Notes: a model not told the origin generated them from the sequence alone. A stretch of 64,000 nucleotides of DNA from UBA1715 sp045600045 (GCA_045600045.1 JAZRXD010000021.1:1-64000); one strand, 5' to 3'. Shown: positions 7,610 through 21,900, counted from the stretch's first letter. A program made the numbers and translations.

Positions 7610-7684
7610 CCGAATTGTCAATGGGTTATTGCAACAAATAACTCTTCCACAGTATATGCCTATGGCATAAAGAATTTACAATTA

Positions 7685-7719
7685 ACAAAAAAGGGAAAGT
7701 CGCTTTGGCAACCTTCCCT
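7685..7719 (-). terminator. Rho-independent terminator of aspS
   Basis: Read on the minus strand, AGGGAA (from 7719) pairs with TTCCCT (to 7692) with a few inner pairs and is followed by a run of T (plus-strand A-run 7687-7691). It lies 28 bases downstream of the aspS stop. The remaining intergenic bases from 7610 show nothing else. Confidence 0.65.
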
Positions 7720-7746
7720 CTAATGTTATTTTGACAATCCCAAAGT

Positions 7747-9504
7747 CTATTCTATCGGTTTAATATCCAAGAATAATTCATCCAATTGTTTTTGGTCAAG
7801 GTTTCCTGGCGCATCAAGCATAACATCGCGTCCTGAATTGTTTTTAGGGAACGCAATACAGTCACGAATGCTGTCCAATCCAGCAAACAAGCTTACCCAA
7901 CGGTCAAGACCGTATGCCAAACCTCCGTGAGGTGGTGCTCCGTATTTGAATGCGTTCATCAAGAAGCCAAATTGTTCTTGTGCTTTTTCTGGAGTGAAAC
8001 CTAAAATCTTGAAGATTTTTGCCTGTAATTGACTATCGTGGATACGAATTGAACCACCACCAACTTCAACGCCATTGATTACCATATCGTATGCATTTGC
8101 ACGAACCGATGCAGGGTCAGTATCAAGCAATGGAACATCTTCTGGTTTCGGACTTGTAAATGGATGGTGCATTGCCATCAAACGGCCTTCTTCTTCGCTC
8201 CATTCGTACATTGGGAAGTCAACAACCCACAAACAAGCGAATTTGTCTTTGTCGCGGAGACCAAGTTGGTTTGCAACTTCAAGACGAAGTTCACACAATT
8301 GTTTGCGTGTCTTCATTGTGTCGTCGCCACTCAAAATCAAAATCAAATCTCCTGCTTCAGCTCCAAATGCTTCCTTCATTTTTTGAAGAACATCTTGTGA
8401 GTAGAATTTGTCCACACTCGATTTTACCGTTCCGTCTGCTTCCACACGAGCATAAACCATACCTTTTGCACCAATTTGAGGGCGTTTTACGAATTCTGTC
8501 AATTGGTCTAATTGTTTACGCGTGTATGTTGCAGCACCTTTTGCACAAATACCACCAATGTATTCGGCATTGTCGAACACGCCAAAACCGTATCCTTTCA
8601 AAATATCCATAAGTTCTACGAACTTCATATCGAAACGAAGATCTGGCTTGTCACTTCCGTAGTATTTCATTGCATCGTGCCAAGTCATACGTGGGAAAGC
8701 TTCTTTTATGTCTATGTTACGGATTGTCTTGAATAAGTGTTTTGCCATTCCTTCGAACAAAGTGATAATGTCTTCTTGTTCCACAAAACTCATCTCGCAG
8801 TCAATTTGGGTAAATTCTGGTTGACGGTCGGCACGAAGGTCTTCGTCGCGGAAACATTTCACAATTTGGAAATAGCGGTCGAAACCTGCAACCATAAGCA
8901 ATTGTTTCAATGTTTGTGGACTTTGAGGCAAAGCGTAGAATTGACCAGGATTCATACGAGAAGGTACAACGAAATCGCGGGCACCTTCTGGAGTTGAACC
9001 AATCAATACTGGAGTTTCAACTTCCAGAAAACCTTGCTTGTCAAGATAACTACGAACTTCGAAAGCCATTTTGTGGCGAAGTTCCAAGTTCTTGCGGACA
9101 GCAGCACGACGTAAATCCAAGTAACGATACTTCATACGAAGATCGTCGCCGCCATCTGTATCATCTTGAATTGTGAATGGAGGAATTTCCGATGAATTCA
9201 AAATCGTAAGTTTATTCACGATAATTTCAACATCGCCAGTATCCATTTTTGGATTCTTGCTTGAACGTTCAACAACAGTTCCTTCTATTTGAATAACATA
9301 TTCTCGTCCGAGTTTTTTTGCTTCTTGACAAACTTCCGCATTTTGATTTTCGTCAAAAACCAACTGAGTGATACCATAACGGTCACGCAAGTCAACGAAA
9401 GTCATTCCACCCAATTCACGGGTTTTTTGTACCCAACCAGCAAGGGTAACAGTTTTTGAAACATCGGAGATTCGTAATTCTCCGCACGTGTGTGTTCTGT
9501 ACAT
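7747..9504 (-). CDS. aspS: Aspartyl-tRNA synthetase
   Basis: The 585-residue class II synthetase charges tRNA-Asp. The anticodon-binding OB domain occupies about residues 1-105 (MYRTHTCGELRISDVSKTV, GWVQKTRELGGMTFVDLRD). Motif 2 is CFRDEDLRADRQPEFTQID; the bacterial GAD insertion lies around 290-420; and motif 3 is GLAYGLDRWVSLFAG near 550. The length is normal for bacterial AspRS and no frame break is seen. A diverged copy of its 3' end lies 1.4 kb downstream (6118-6370), so the present 3' end may have been replaced during an insertion. It is divergent from the giant secreted-protein gene. Confidence 0.97.
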   Translation of the reverse strand: MYRTHTCGELRISDVSKTVTLAGWVQKTRELGGMTFVDLRDRYGITQLVFDENQNAEVCQEAKKLGREYVIQIEGTVVERSSKNPKMDTGDVEIIVNKLTILNSSEIPPFTIQDDTDGGDDLRMKYRYLDLRRAAVRKNLELRHKMAFEVRSYLDKQGFLEVETPVLIGSTPEGARDFVVPSRMNPGQFYALPQSPQTLKQLLMVAGFDRYFQIVKCFRDEDLRADRQPEFTQIDCEMSFVEQEDIITLFEGMAKHLFKTIRNIDIKEAFPRMTWHDAMKYYGSDKPDLRFDMKFVELMDILKGYGFGVFDNAEYIGGICAKGAATYTRKQLDQLTEFVKRPQIGAKGMVYARVEADGTVKSSVDKFYSQDVLQKMKEAFGAEAGDLILILSGDDTMKTRKQLCELRLEVANQLGLRDKDKFACLWVVDFPMYEWSEEEGRLMAMHHPFTSPKPEDVPLLDTDPASVRANAYDMVINGVEVGGGSIRIHDSQLQAKIFKILGFTPEKAQEQFGFLMNAFKYGAPPHGGLAYGLDRWVSLFAGLDSIRDCIAFPKNNSGRDVMLDAPGNLDQKQLDELFLDIKPIE

Positions 9505-9831
9505 AATGTTAAGTTTAAAACCGCTTTTTGAAAAAGCATCACAAAGATATTAAAAGTTATCAGTTGTCAGTTGTCTACTTTCAGAAAATTGATAAATGAA
9601 AACGGTCAAGTGCCAATTAAAAAACACGTTTAAACATAGAACTGTCGCGTTTCTAATTTCTAAAATCGGGTAAGCTTTTTTACGTGAAATTCGCATTCCA
9701 AATCTTTTTGTCGATATTTTGTTAATAAACCCGAAAATTTTGAACAAAATTAACTCGTTATTGTTGAAAAATACATAATTTTACTTTTACTAATTTGAAA
9801 AAAATAGTGCGTAAGGCGTAGAGAACGAGAA

Positions 9832-9879
9832 TGTTACAAAAATCACCTAAAAAGAAAGATTTTGGAGTTTTTTGTAACA
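9832..9879. promoter_or_regulatory. Inverted repeat upstream of giant gene
   Basis: In the 438-bp gap between aspS and the giant gene, arms TGTTACAAAAA (9832-9842) and TTTTTGTAACA (9869-9879) enclose 26 bases. It lies about 64 bases before the giant gene's start codon, so it is either an operator or a 5'-UTR hairpin. No T-run follows on the plus strand. Apart from this and AT-rich promoter-like DNA, I see nothing else in 9505-9942. Confidence 0.5.
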
Positions 9880-9942
9880 AAATTGTCTTAGTGTGTGTCT
9901 TACAATATTATAGTGAGGTATCAAACTAAAAGATTAGATATT

Positions 9943-12900
9943 ATGAGGGAACATTTATCTTCTTTAGTGAAAAAACTGGCAGTTGTTGCTATTTTATTCG
10001 CTTGTTCTTTAAGAGTATTTGCCGATGGTTCGCGCGATATGTATCCAGCTGATTATTATACATTGCATGGAATAACAAAAACTGATATAACTAAATATCG
10101 TGCACCTATAGTAGCATATGAAAAGATTGATGCTATTAGTGGTTGTCCATTTCCTACAAATGCGACAATGAAGGTGTATGCCAAAGAAGGTGAGAAAATT
10201 TATGTGGCTTCGAGTTTGTTTTCTACTAAACATAATGCTAATTCTAAAATTACTTATAAAGCACCCGATGGGGTTACGAGTGGCACGTTTACAAGAAATG
10301 GCAACATTGGATTGATTGCCAATAGAAAAGCGGAACTTGCGGGCCCAAAATTGCCAAATGGACAGCCTTCAAATGGATATCAATCTTGTGTCATTACGGT
10401 TGGAGCAGGACAAACAGGTGTCTGGGAAATTGAGTTTAATGGAAATGCTAACTATAACTATGACGACACAAAAACAGCAACTGTTGATGATTGGGTCGAT
10501 GGGTCATCTTGCCTTATGAATGCGTTCGATATTTCGGTGCTAAATGAGACAGGAGATGCGTTTATCCCTGGTCGTGTTTACACAAATGTATTGAATATAT
10601 ATTTTACATCTGCTACGCAAAAAGGTTATGCCGAAGAATGGTATTCGGGTTTTTATGTGCTTACCAATACTGGGTATTTGTATTATGTTGATGCAAATGG
10701 ACAAAATCCATGTTTGGGAACTTTCTTTGCGAACAACAAGGGAATTCAAACAGGGTATGGAGACTTTATACAATCTTCAACATCCATAAAATATGCTAAA
10801 GGCGGAAAACCTTCGTACAATAGTGTAGTATGGGATACAGGTTCGGGTTTAGCAAAAGCTGGAACAATTCCAATTTACGATCCTCGTGTGCCTGACAATG
10901 TTGTTAAAAAGACAGATGCCGATGGCAATTTGGTGGATTATTATGAAGATGTGACGCACAAATTATTTTTCACGAAACCTGCTGCCGATATGCCGGAATT
11001 TGCGCCTTGCGTGTACGATGATCAAGTTGTAACTACGTGGTTGATATCAAAAGAAAACGCAAAGAATGCTCCTGTTTTGTCGAATTTGTGTATCGCAGGT
11101 AAAGAAAGCCATTTGGCCTGCGTGTTGGGTCCCGAAGGTGTTGAAATATATTTCGATGCCAATTGTGCAGGTGATTTTATGATTGAAATGGATTTTGGTG
11201 AGGATTATACTCCTAGAATATTGGAAGGTACGTGTATTGAAGGTGCAAATACTATAGATTGGGACGGAAAAGATGGTGATGGAAATTTGGTTGAAAATGC
11301 CATGATATCTCTTGCCGGAAAATTGAAATCTGCCGAAATACATTTTCCCTTTGTTGATTTGGACAACAACAAACATGGTCTTGTCTTAAATCAATTGAAT
11401 GCCAATTGGAACGAGGTTGCACGAAATATTATTTATTGGAATGATTCAAATGTGCAAACATCTAAAACAACTGGCGATAGTGAAATAGCTAGTGGTGAAA
11501 GTGGTGTAACAAGTCCAAATCATAATTTTTCATATACTTCCACATCAGATGTGTCTGGTAAAAAAACTTCTCGCGGTGATTATGCTATTATAGATACATG
11601 GACATTTGCACAGGGAGCCACAGCAAGTTCGCAAAACGCTGTTGTTCGTTCTAACTTTATAGATTTAAAAGCAACAAGTATTACATGTAACAAAACAGAA
11701 GCTCGCATAGGCGAACTACTTACTTATACCTTGGAGGTTGAAAACGTACACCACGATATGATTGAGTTACAGAGCGAAGGTGTGATGGTATCTACCGAGG
11801 CTGATGCCGATAGTGCTTCGGTTGGTGTATGGTTCCCTGATGGTGGGTTCTACACTACAGAAGTTTCTCTTGTTTCTTCCGATGACCCTGACTGTATTGT
11901 TGTTCAACAACCTTCGGGTGAAGAATTCGGTTTGGGTTTCATCAATCTTAAAAATGGTAAAAAAGCAACTATTAAGGTGACTGGTTATGCCGGTGCAAAA
12001 ATGGCTCACTCTTTGGTTGAGCCAGTTGGCTTTATTATGCGTCCTGGTGACTATTTCGAAATTGATGCTGCCAATCTTAATAATGATGGTATGCCATTAA
12101 TTCCACAAAGAACACAAAGTGGCGATAAAGATGGTGAGTACGATACTTACGATAATAATAACCTTACAACCGCTAATCCAGTAATTTTCTTCTTGAACTC
12201 GAATCCAATTTGTTCCGACGATAATGTTTCGGGTGAAGCAAAAGTTCAAATTACGGGAAATGTATTCGACAATGATAATGATCCTGATAATGATTTGGAC
12301 AGCGATCCACAAGTGATTAGCGATATTCTTATTGTTGAAAAATTCGATGTCGAAGGTGTTGGAACAAATTATACTCCTGGTTCTTCGGTTACAATTTCCA
12401 ATGTTGGTACAGTTCGATTGAACCAAGATGGTTCGTTCACATTCACTTCGGTTGGAGCGTTTGTTGGTCCAGTCCCTGCAGTAACATACTATGTAAGTGA
12501 CCAATATACGGCTGCTGCAACTCCAGTGGAATTCAGAGATAAGGAAATTGCTCCCGGACGCGATACTGCGACCATATATATAGGTATTGCATACAACTTC
12601 CCTCCTGAAGTTTCGCCATTAGCTGTTACAATCGAACACAAATCTGCAAAAACTGCGTTGCCATTAACGTTCTCCGATATTGAAAATAATACAATTATTA
12701 TTTCAAGTCTCACGGGCGACGATGCTGAAAATTTTGAATTCACAGGAACTACCGTATATTATAATGGTACGGTTACTCGTGAAGATGCAGTGTATAATAT
12801 TACATTAACGTTAACCGATGATGGTGACAATGCAAAAACTGCTACTTACGATATTGCAGTTACAGTAAAGAAAAATAACGCACCTACAGTTTCGTCTTCT

Positions 12901-15900
12901 CCAATCGATGTTACTGCTGTTTCTGCTCAGACATTAGTACCTTATGTTTTCCGTGATGCTGAAAATGATCCTATTACTGTTGCTGTAAGCGGAACAGATT
13001 CCGATAAATTTACAGTAATTGACAATAAGGTGTATTATATAGGAGCTTTGACTCATGGAAAAACTACATACAATATAACTTTAACATTGAATGATGGTTA
13101 TGGTGAAGTAACTCGTGATATGGTTGTAAATGTGTTCGATAACCAAGAACCTGTTATTTCTCCATCGGTTATTACTATTGCTAAAACAGGAGATGAAACT
13201 TTGGTTCCTTTCGTTATCGAAGATAAAGATGGAGATATTGTCTCAATTACAAATATATCGGGAACTGATGCATCGAATTTTAAAATAAAGACAAATAAGA
13301 TTTTCTATATTGGAGACGAAAACTTGTCTCGTGATGATGCAAATAACAATATAACAGTTACGCTAAGTGATGGTCTTATTTCTGTAAGTTACGATGTTGT
13401 TGTTGTGTTAGGGAAAAATCAGGCTCCTATTTTAACAACAAAATATGTTGAAATCACCGGCGTTGCATCGGATGTGGAAGTCCCTTTGACATTTGAGGAT
13501 AAGGAAAACGAAACAGTTTCTATAACTGCAATAAACGGAGATGATGTCGACAAATTCTCGCTAGTTGACGGTACAATTTTTTATATAGGCGGTGTGCTTG
13601 ATGAGCCACAAGTATATACGTTATCTGTTGTATTTACCGACGGAATTGCTCTCGAAACAGACAATATCAATGTTTCGATTCTTGTAAACAAAGCTCCAAG
13701 TGTTTCGCCGACTGCAATAACAATAAAACGTTCAGGTACAGAAACATTGGTCCCAATTTCATTCTCCGACCCTGAAGATGATGCGTTGACTATTTCGGTA
13801 AATGATGTCACTAATTTTAAAATAAAAGATGGAAGTCTATATTATATAGGTAGTAATAAAACCGAAGATACTCCTTTTAATATTTCATTAACACTGAATG
13901 ATGGAATAAATACTACTGTACAACCAGTTACGGTTACGGTTTTAGGAAACAATCTTCCTGAACTTTCGCCTTCCTCTGTTACAATAACAGTTAAAAGGAC
14001 AACAAGCAGTACGTCTACAAATAATAATGTGCCTGTAACAATTTCTGATCCAGATGGAGATGAAATAACAAGTGTTACAATTACGAGTGGTAATGATAAA
14101 AATTATTTTACGGTATCGGGAACTCAAATTATTTTTAAATCCAATAAAAATAATGCAAATACAACAACAACTAATGGAACAACATATAATTTGACTATAG
14201 CAATCGTTTCAAATGGGGAAACAACAACATTGCCTTTGGCTGTAAAAGTTAATGTTGTAAGTTCTTTAACTACACCAACTCTTACTGTTACGGGTTCTAC
14301 TCAAGAGTATGGAACAAAAATAAGTGAATGCTATACATTTTCAGCAAAGACTAGTTCTTTTTCGTCAACAAATGTTCAAGGTACAGCCTCAATTGTAGGT
14401 TATTCAGATGATTATATTCCTTCTGTAGGAATGCATACATATACTGTATTGTTTACTCCAAATGATTTGACAACGTATGCAACAACAACTAAAACAGTTA
14501 ACATTACAATCAATAAGAAAGCAATAACTGTAACATCTGCATCTGGTAGCAAAGAATATGACGGAACGGAGTTAAAAGCAGAAAGTGCATCAGTAACTAC
14601 AGGTTCATTGGTTGGAGATGATATATTGTATTATTCTGATTTTACAAGCATAACAAATGTAGGCTCTGCAGAAAACAATTTTACAATAACAGGGGACGAT
14701 ACGGACAATTACGAAATAACCCAAGAAAAAGGTACTTTGTCTATCACAAAGAACACAACAGATGAAAAAATAGTAACTATTACTGGTAATAGTGGAACAA
14801 AAATATATAATGGTTCTTCCCAAAGTGTATCTGGTTTTACTCATGATGCATCTCCAGAATTTACTGTTGCATTAAAATCGGGGAAAAAAGCCGTTGCGAC
14901 AGGCACGAACGCGGGGACTTACAATATGGGTCTAAAAGCCGATATGTTCAATGTAAGTTCTACGAACTACTCAAATATAAAGATTACAGTTGTTGACGGA
15001 ACGTTGACAATCGCACCAGATGCCGTGACCGAGAAGGAAATCACCATCACGGGTAACAACGACGAGAAAACATACACAGGCAGTTCACAGTCAGTTACGG
15101 GCTTCACGCATGACGGCGACGCAAACTTCACAGTATCGTTGAAGAGTGGCGAGAAAGCTGAAGCATCTGGAACGAACGCTGGCACATACCCAATGGGCTT
15201 GACTGCCGATATGTTTAATGTAAGCTCTACGAACTACTCAAATATAAAGATTACGGTTGTTGACGGAACGTTGACAATCACACCGGATGCCGTGACCGAG
15301 AAGGAAATCACCATCACAGGTAACAACGACGAGAAAACATACACAGGCAGTTCACAGTCAGTTACGGGCTTCACTCACGACGGCGATGCAAGCTTCACAG
15401 TGGCATTGAAGAGCGGAAAGTCGGCAGTTGCATCGGGAACAAATGCTGGTTCATACACAATGGGCTTGACAGCCGACATGTTCAATGTGTCATCGACGAA
15501 CTACTCAAATATAAAGGTTACGGTTGAGGACGGAACGTTGAAAATCGAACCGAAAAATATTTTAATAAAAGGAGGTTCTACGGTAGAGGATAAATACTAC
15601 GATGGAACAACAGCAACAACAACTACACTTGGATCAGTAGATGGAATAGTAGATGGTGATGATGTAACGATAACAGCAGTTGGTACATTGGTAGACGCAA
15701 ATGCGGGTACTGACAAAACAGTAAACATTGTTTATACATTGTCTGGTGCAGATAAAGACAATTATGTGGAAATTCTCGGTGAAACAAAAAAAATAACAGT
15801 AAGCAAGGCTCCAATCACAGTAACAACACCGACAGTAAAAGATAAAGAATACGATGCGACGACAGCCGCAGAAATAGACGGAACCCTATCATTTACAGGT

Positions 15901-18900
15901 GTACAGAACAACGAAGGCACAAGCGTAATAAACGTAACGGCCGTTGCCAAATTTGAGGACGTAAAAGTAGGTGACGACAAAGATGTAACAGTAACCTATA
16001 CTCTTGAAGGAACAGGAAAAGACAACTATGTATTGTCAAGCACAACAGGAACAACCACAGCCGACATCACTGCAAAAGAAATCACCCCGTCAGCAACGGG
16101 AGTTGATAAGGAATACGATGGCACAACGACAGCAACGGTAACGAGCGTTTCAGGAAGGGGAATCCTTACTGGCGATGATGTAACAGTAACAGCAACTTCG
16201 GCAAACTTTGCTACTGCAAGCGTAGGAACAAACAAAACTATTACGGTAACCTATTCATTAAGCGGTGCGGATGCAAGTAACTATGTACTTGGCACTTCAA
16301 CAGCAATCACAGCCGACATAACTTCAGCACCAATCACGGTAACATCGGTAACAGCGTCAGACAAGGAATATGACGGTACTACAGATGCGACGATAGGCTC
16401 GGTAGTTTTCAGTGGAGTACAAAACAGCGAAGGCTCGAGCGTAATCAACGTAACAGCAACAGCTTCGTTTGCCGATGCAAATGTAGGTAAAGACAAAACC
16501 GTCAATATAGCATCATACACATTGACAGGAACAGGGGCAAGCAACTATCAGTTAGCAACAGGAGCTCCAACGGCAACAGAAGCCGACATCACAGCAAAAG
16601 AAGTAACAATCACAGTTGATGATAAAGAAAAGGTCTATGGAGCCACGAACCCAACATTCACAGGTTCTGTATCAGGTTTGATAAACAACAGCGATCTTGG
16701 CACAATCTCGTATTCACGTATCAGCACAAATGAAAATGCAGGTACGTACACCAACGATTTGACAGCAAGCTACACGACCAACACGAATTACAACGTGTCG
16801 GTAACAAAAGGAACGTTCACAATTAAACCGATAACAGACGAAATTACGGTAACCATAACAGGAAACAGTGATGAAAAAACATACAGTGGCAGTTCACAGT
16901 CGGTAACGGGCTTCACGCACGACGGCGACGCAAGCTTCACAGTATCGTTGAAGGAAGGCAAGAAAGCGGAAGCATCCGGCACGAACGCCGGCACGTACGC
17001 AATGGGCTTGACAGCCGACATGTTCAATGTGTCATCGACGAACTACTCAAATATAAAGGTTACGGTAGAAGACGGAACATTGACAATCACTCCTGATGCG
17101 GTAACCGAAAAGGAAATCACAATCACGGGTAACAGCGACGAGAAAACATACACAGGCAGTCCTCAGTCGGTAACGGGCTTCACGCACGACGGCGACGCAA
17201 GCTTCACAGTATCGTTGAAGGAAGGCAAGAAAGCGGAAGCATCCGGCACGAACGCCGGCACGTACACAATGGGCTTAACATCGGATATGTTTAATGTAAG
17301 TTCGACGAACTACTCAAATATAAAGGTTACGGTAGAAGACGGAACATTGACAATCACACCGAAAGAGGTTGATGACGAAGCATATACAGTGACATTAAGC
17401 AGCGGAGACAGCTATGAATACAACGGTTTGGCACAAGTTCCGGCAGTAGTTGTGAAGGTCAACGGTGTTGAGGTTTCATCAACGGAATATCAGGTGGAAT
17501 ATTCAAACAATAAAAATGTCGGAGAAGCAACCATCACGGTTACCGATGCCGCAAACGGCAATTATGCTTTTGAAGAAAAGAGCGTAGTTTTCACAATCAC
17601 TCCCGCAACAATTACGGTAAATGGTTCAACAGCAAGCTCCAAAGAATATGATGGTTCAACTTCGGCAACAATAAGTGCTATTGATTTTGAAGGCGTTCAG
17701 AATGAAGAATCAACTTCAGTAATCAATGTTGTAGCAACAACGGCATCGTTCGACAATGCAAATGTAGGAACAGGAAAGACAGTAAGCGTGACATACGCAT
17801 TGTCGGGAACAGGAGCTTCGAACTATGTCCTTGCAAATAATAACGGAACAACGACTGGTACAATAACACCAAAAGAGGTGATTTTGAGTTGGGGAACAAC
17901 AACATTCACATACAATGGTTCTGTCAAGACAGTAACAGCAGTGGTAACGAACAAGGTAGGATCCGAAACGGTCAATGTGGCAACATACAGCGGCAATACC
18001 GAGACAGAAGCTGGAAAATATATAGCGACAGCTTTAACATTGGATAACAGCAACTATAAATTGCCGTTAAATGCAACGCAATCATGGTCAATTGAAAAAT
18101 CGGAAACTGAAAAAGAAATCACCATCACAGGTAACAATGATATAAAAATATTCAATGGTAGCACGCAGTCAGTCGAAGGCTTTACGCATGACGGCGACGC
18201 AAGCTTCACGGTGGCGTTGAAGAGCGGAAAATCTGCAATTGCATCAGGCAAGAACGCTGGTTTATATACAATGGGCTTGACGGCAGATATGTTTGATGTA
18301 AGTTCAACGAATTATTCAAACATAAAGGTTACGATTGTAGATGGTAAATTGACAATCAATTCTCAGACTATCGACGATGATGCTTACGCAATTTCAATCG
18401 ATGGCGACGAAACATTTACATACGATGGAACGTCAAAAGAGCCGAAGATTGTCGTAAAAGTTGGTGAAACAGAAGTTGATGTTGTTGAATACAAAGTTGA
18501 ATATTTCAGTAATATCAACGCTGGTACGGCAACAGTGAAGGTTTCCGATGTAGCAAACGGCAACTACACTTTTGCAGACAAGAGTATCAATTTTACAATT
18601 GAAAAAGCTACAATTACTGTAAATGGCTCGATAGCAAGTTCTAAAGAATATGATGGTTTAACTTTGGCAACAATAAGCTCTATTGATTTTGAAGGTGTTC
18701 AGAATGAAGAATCGACTTCGGTAATCAATGTGATTGCAACAACTGCTGCATTTGAGGATGCGAATGCCGAAAATGACAAAACGGTTAATGTAACGTATGC
18801 ATTGGAAGGAACTGGAATTCCGAATTATAAACTAGCTGCTACTTCTGGCACAACAATAGCCAATATTACTGCTAAAGAAGTTGAATTGTCTTGGAAACCA

Positions 18901-21900
18901 AGTCCGGCATTGTTCTCGTACGATGGTACGGTTAAAACTGTTACTGCAACGGTTCAAAATCCAGTTGGGTCGGATGTCGTTACGGTAACGAAATATAACA
19001 ACAATACAAAAACTGATGCTGGTGAATATGTTGCAGAGGCTATAGAATTAAGTAGCTCTAACTACAAATTACCTGCAAATGCAAAACAAACTTGGTCAAT
19101 TGCTGAAGGTATCTTTACTGTTTCGTTGGATGACGATACATATACGTATGACGGTATTGCACACCATAATACAAAAACAGCAAGTTGTACGGCTATAGGA
19201 GGTACTACGGAATATCAATATTCATTCGATAAAGAAACATGGGTTTCTGATTTGGCTGATCTTGAACAAACAAATGCAGGCACATATACAATCAATGTAA
19301 AAGCTTCGAATTCAAAATATAAAACAGATGCAACTTGTACAGCAAGTTTGATTATCAATAAGGCAACAATTACGGTAGAAGAGGTTTTGGTGGCCGACAA
19401 ATATTACGATGGAACAAAAACAGCTGTTGTTTCTGATGTTACATTTTCAGGTAATGTTTCTGGGCAAGGTTCTGAAATAGTTACAGTTACGCCTTCTGCT
19501 TCATTTATTGATGCAAATGTTGGCACAGAAAAGACTGTAAATGTTGTATATACATTAGCTGGAACTGGTGCTTCGAACTATGTACTTGCAAGTGAATCGG
19601 GTTCAACAACAGCCGATATCAATGCTAAGAATGTTGTAATTACTGTAAATTCATCGTATAAAACTTACGGAGAATCAGATCCTACATTTACAGGTTCTGT
19701 TGATGGTTTGGTACAAGCCGGCGATCTTGGAACAATCAGTTATGTACGTACAAATAGTAGTGTAAGTGCTGCCGACAGTTACGAAAAAGTAATCAATGCT
19801 ATTTTTGATGCAAATGCGAACTATGATGTAAAGGTTGAAAAAGGTGATTTCACAATCAATCAAAAAGAAGTTGAGTTAGTTTGGAGTTCTACAATTGAGT
19901 TTGATTATGACGGTAGCAAACATAGTGTTTCAGTTTCGGTTAAGGCGGAAAGTTTGGTTGGAACAGACGAATGTTCAGTGGAAGTTTATGATAATGAACA
20001 AACTGCAGTAGGTAATTATACTGCAACTGCAATAGGCTTGAGTAATGAAAATTACAAATTACCATCTAGCGGAACACAATTATCTTGGGCAATTGTTTCT
20101 TCGGAAACTGCTCCGGTTATTACTTGGAATATTGGTGAACTTGAAAGTTACAAATACGATGGTACAGAAAAAACTCCTGCTCCATCTTCTATCCAAGTAA
20201 ATGATGTTGATTTGATAAAAGATGTTGATTATACAATTTCTTATGCCAATAATAAAAATGCAGGAACGGCAACTGTCACTATAAAAGCAAAAGGTGGTTA
20301 TTCGTTCGACGATGTGACAAAAGAATTCGCAATTGCGAAACGTATAGTTACATTAACTTCCGATAACGGCGAAAAAACGTATGATGGAACAGCTTTAACA
20401 AATAGTACGGTGTTCGTTGGCGACGACAAATTTGTTGACGGCGAAGGTGCAACCTATTCTGTAACTGGAACTCAGACAAATGCTGGTTCAAGTCAAAATA
20501 CATTTACTTATGAATTGAAAGAAGGAACATCGGCATTAAATTACGAAATCAGTTCGATTTATGGGGCTTTGAATGTACTTACCTACGACGAAAAATACAC
20601 TATTACAGTTAATGGTAATAAGGCAACAGTTCCATTTACTGGCGAAGAACAAAGCATAAGTGGTTATACAATAAGTGATTACGATGCAACAATCACATTA
20701 AATGGACCAGAACAAACTTCTGTTAAGGCAACAGGTTCAGCTGTAGGTTCATACAATATGGGATTGAAAGTTGAAGATTTCACTGCAACTTCATCTAACT
20801 ATACAAATATTGAAATCGTTGTAAAAGATGGTAAACTAACAATCAGCACAAAAGCTATTGTTGTAACTGCAACTATTGATGAGGATGAAATTATTTATGA
20901 TGGTTCGGAACACAAACCAACATATACTGTAGTTGATGGCAACGAACAAGTAATTTCTCCAGACGAATATATTGTTGAATATTCTGAAAATACGACTGAT
21001 GCTGGTGAAGTGACAGTTACAATCAGTCCAAAAGAAGGGTCATCTTTCGATTTCGAACCAATTGTTGAAACATTTACGATTGAGCAAAAAACAGTGACTT
21101 TGGAATGGAATTCTGATTCTCCATTTGAGTTTGATAATACAGAAAAATCGGTAAGTATTAAATCAGTTGCTGGTATTGTTTCTGGTGATGAATGTTCTAT
21201 TGTTCTTTCAGGTGATAAGGGAACCGAAGTCAAAGAATACGAAGCTACGGCAAGTCTTAGCGGTAAAGATAAGGGCAATTATAAATTGGCAAGCGACAAT
21301 AGCTCTTTGGCTTGGGAAATAACAACTAAGGAACTTGAAAAAACGAATTTCACAATCAGTGGCGACGAAGTTGTTTACAATGGCGAATCACAAGATGTTT
21401 CGTTCACGTCCGATCCTGAGTTGATTGAGGGTACAGATTACGAAGTGTACTATAAAATTGATGGTGAATGGACAACAGAAGCTCCATCAAATGCTGGGGA
21501 ATATGAAGTGAAAATTGAGATTATCAATCCAAATTATTCTGATGAGGATATTGAAGGTTGGACATTGGTAATTCAACAAAAAGAAGTTTCTCTTGTTTGG
21601 AGCAAAACTACTTCATTTGAATATGACGGAACTGCAAAATCTGTAACAGCAGAGCTTGAAGATGTATTGAGTGGCGATGATTGTAAAGTTGTGTTGAGTA
21701 ACAATACCAATACCGCTGTTGGTGAATACATTGCCACTGCATCGCTTGATGGAGCAGATAAAAACAATTATATAATCAAAGGTTCTACAAGTTTGGCTTG
21801 GGAAATTCTTATATCAGGTGATGAATATGTAATTACGGTAACAGGAAATTCTGCAACAAAAGTATATAATGGTTCAGAACAAAATGTAAGTGGTTATACA

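Noticed and set aside
8075..8997. Open frames antisense to aspS
   Set aside because: Low-complexity shadows of a conserved gene, with no start signals or recognisable domains.
9550..9590. Motif gttgtcagt repeated near 9,560 and near 50,510
   Set aside because: Too short and too common in AT-rich DNA to be called a dispersed repeat without a genome-wide count.
15022..17360. CRISPR-like repeats
   Set aside because: Repeats are 267-bp coding modules with diverged copies; no short repeats with equal unique spacers were seen.
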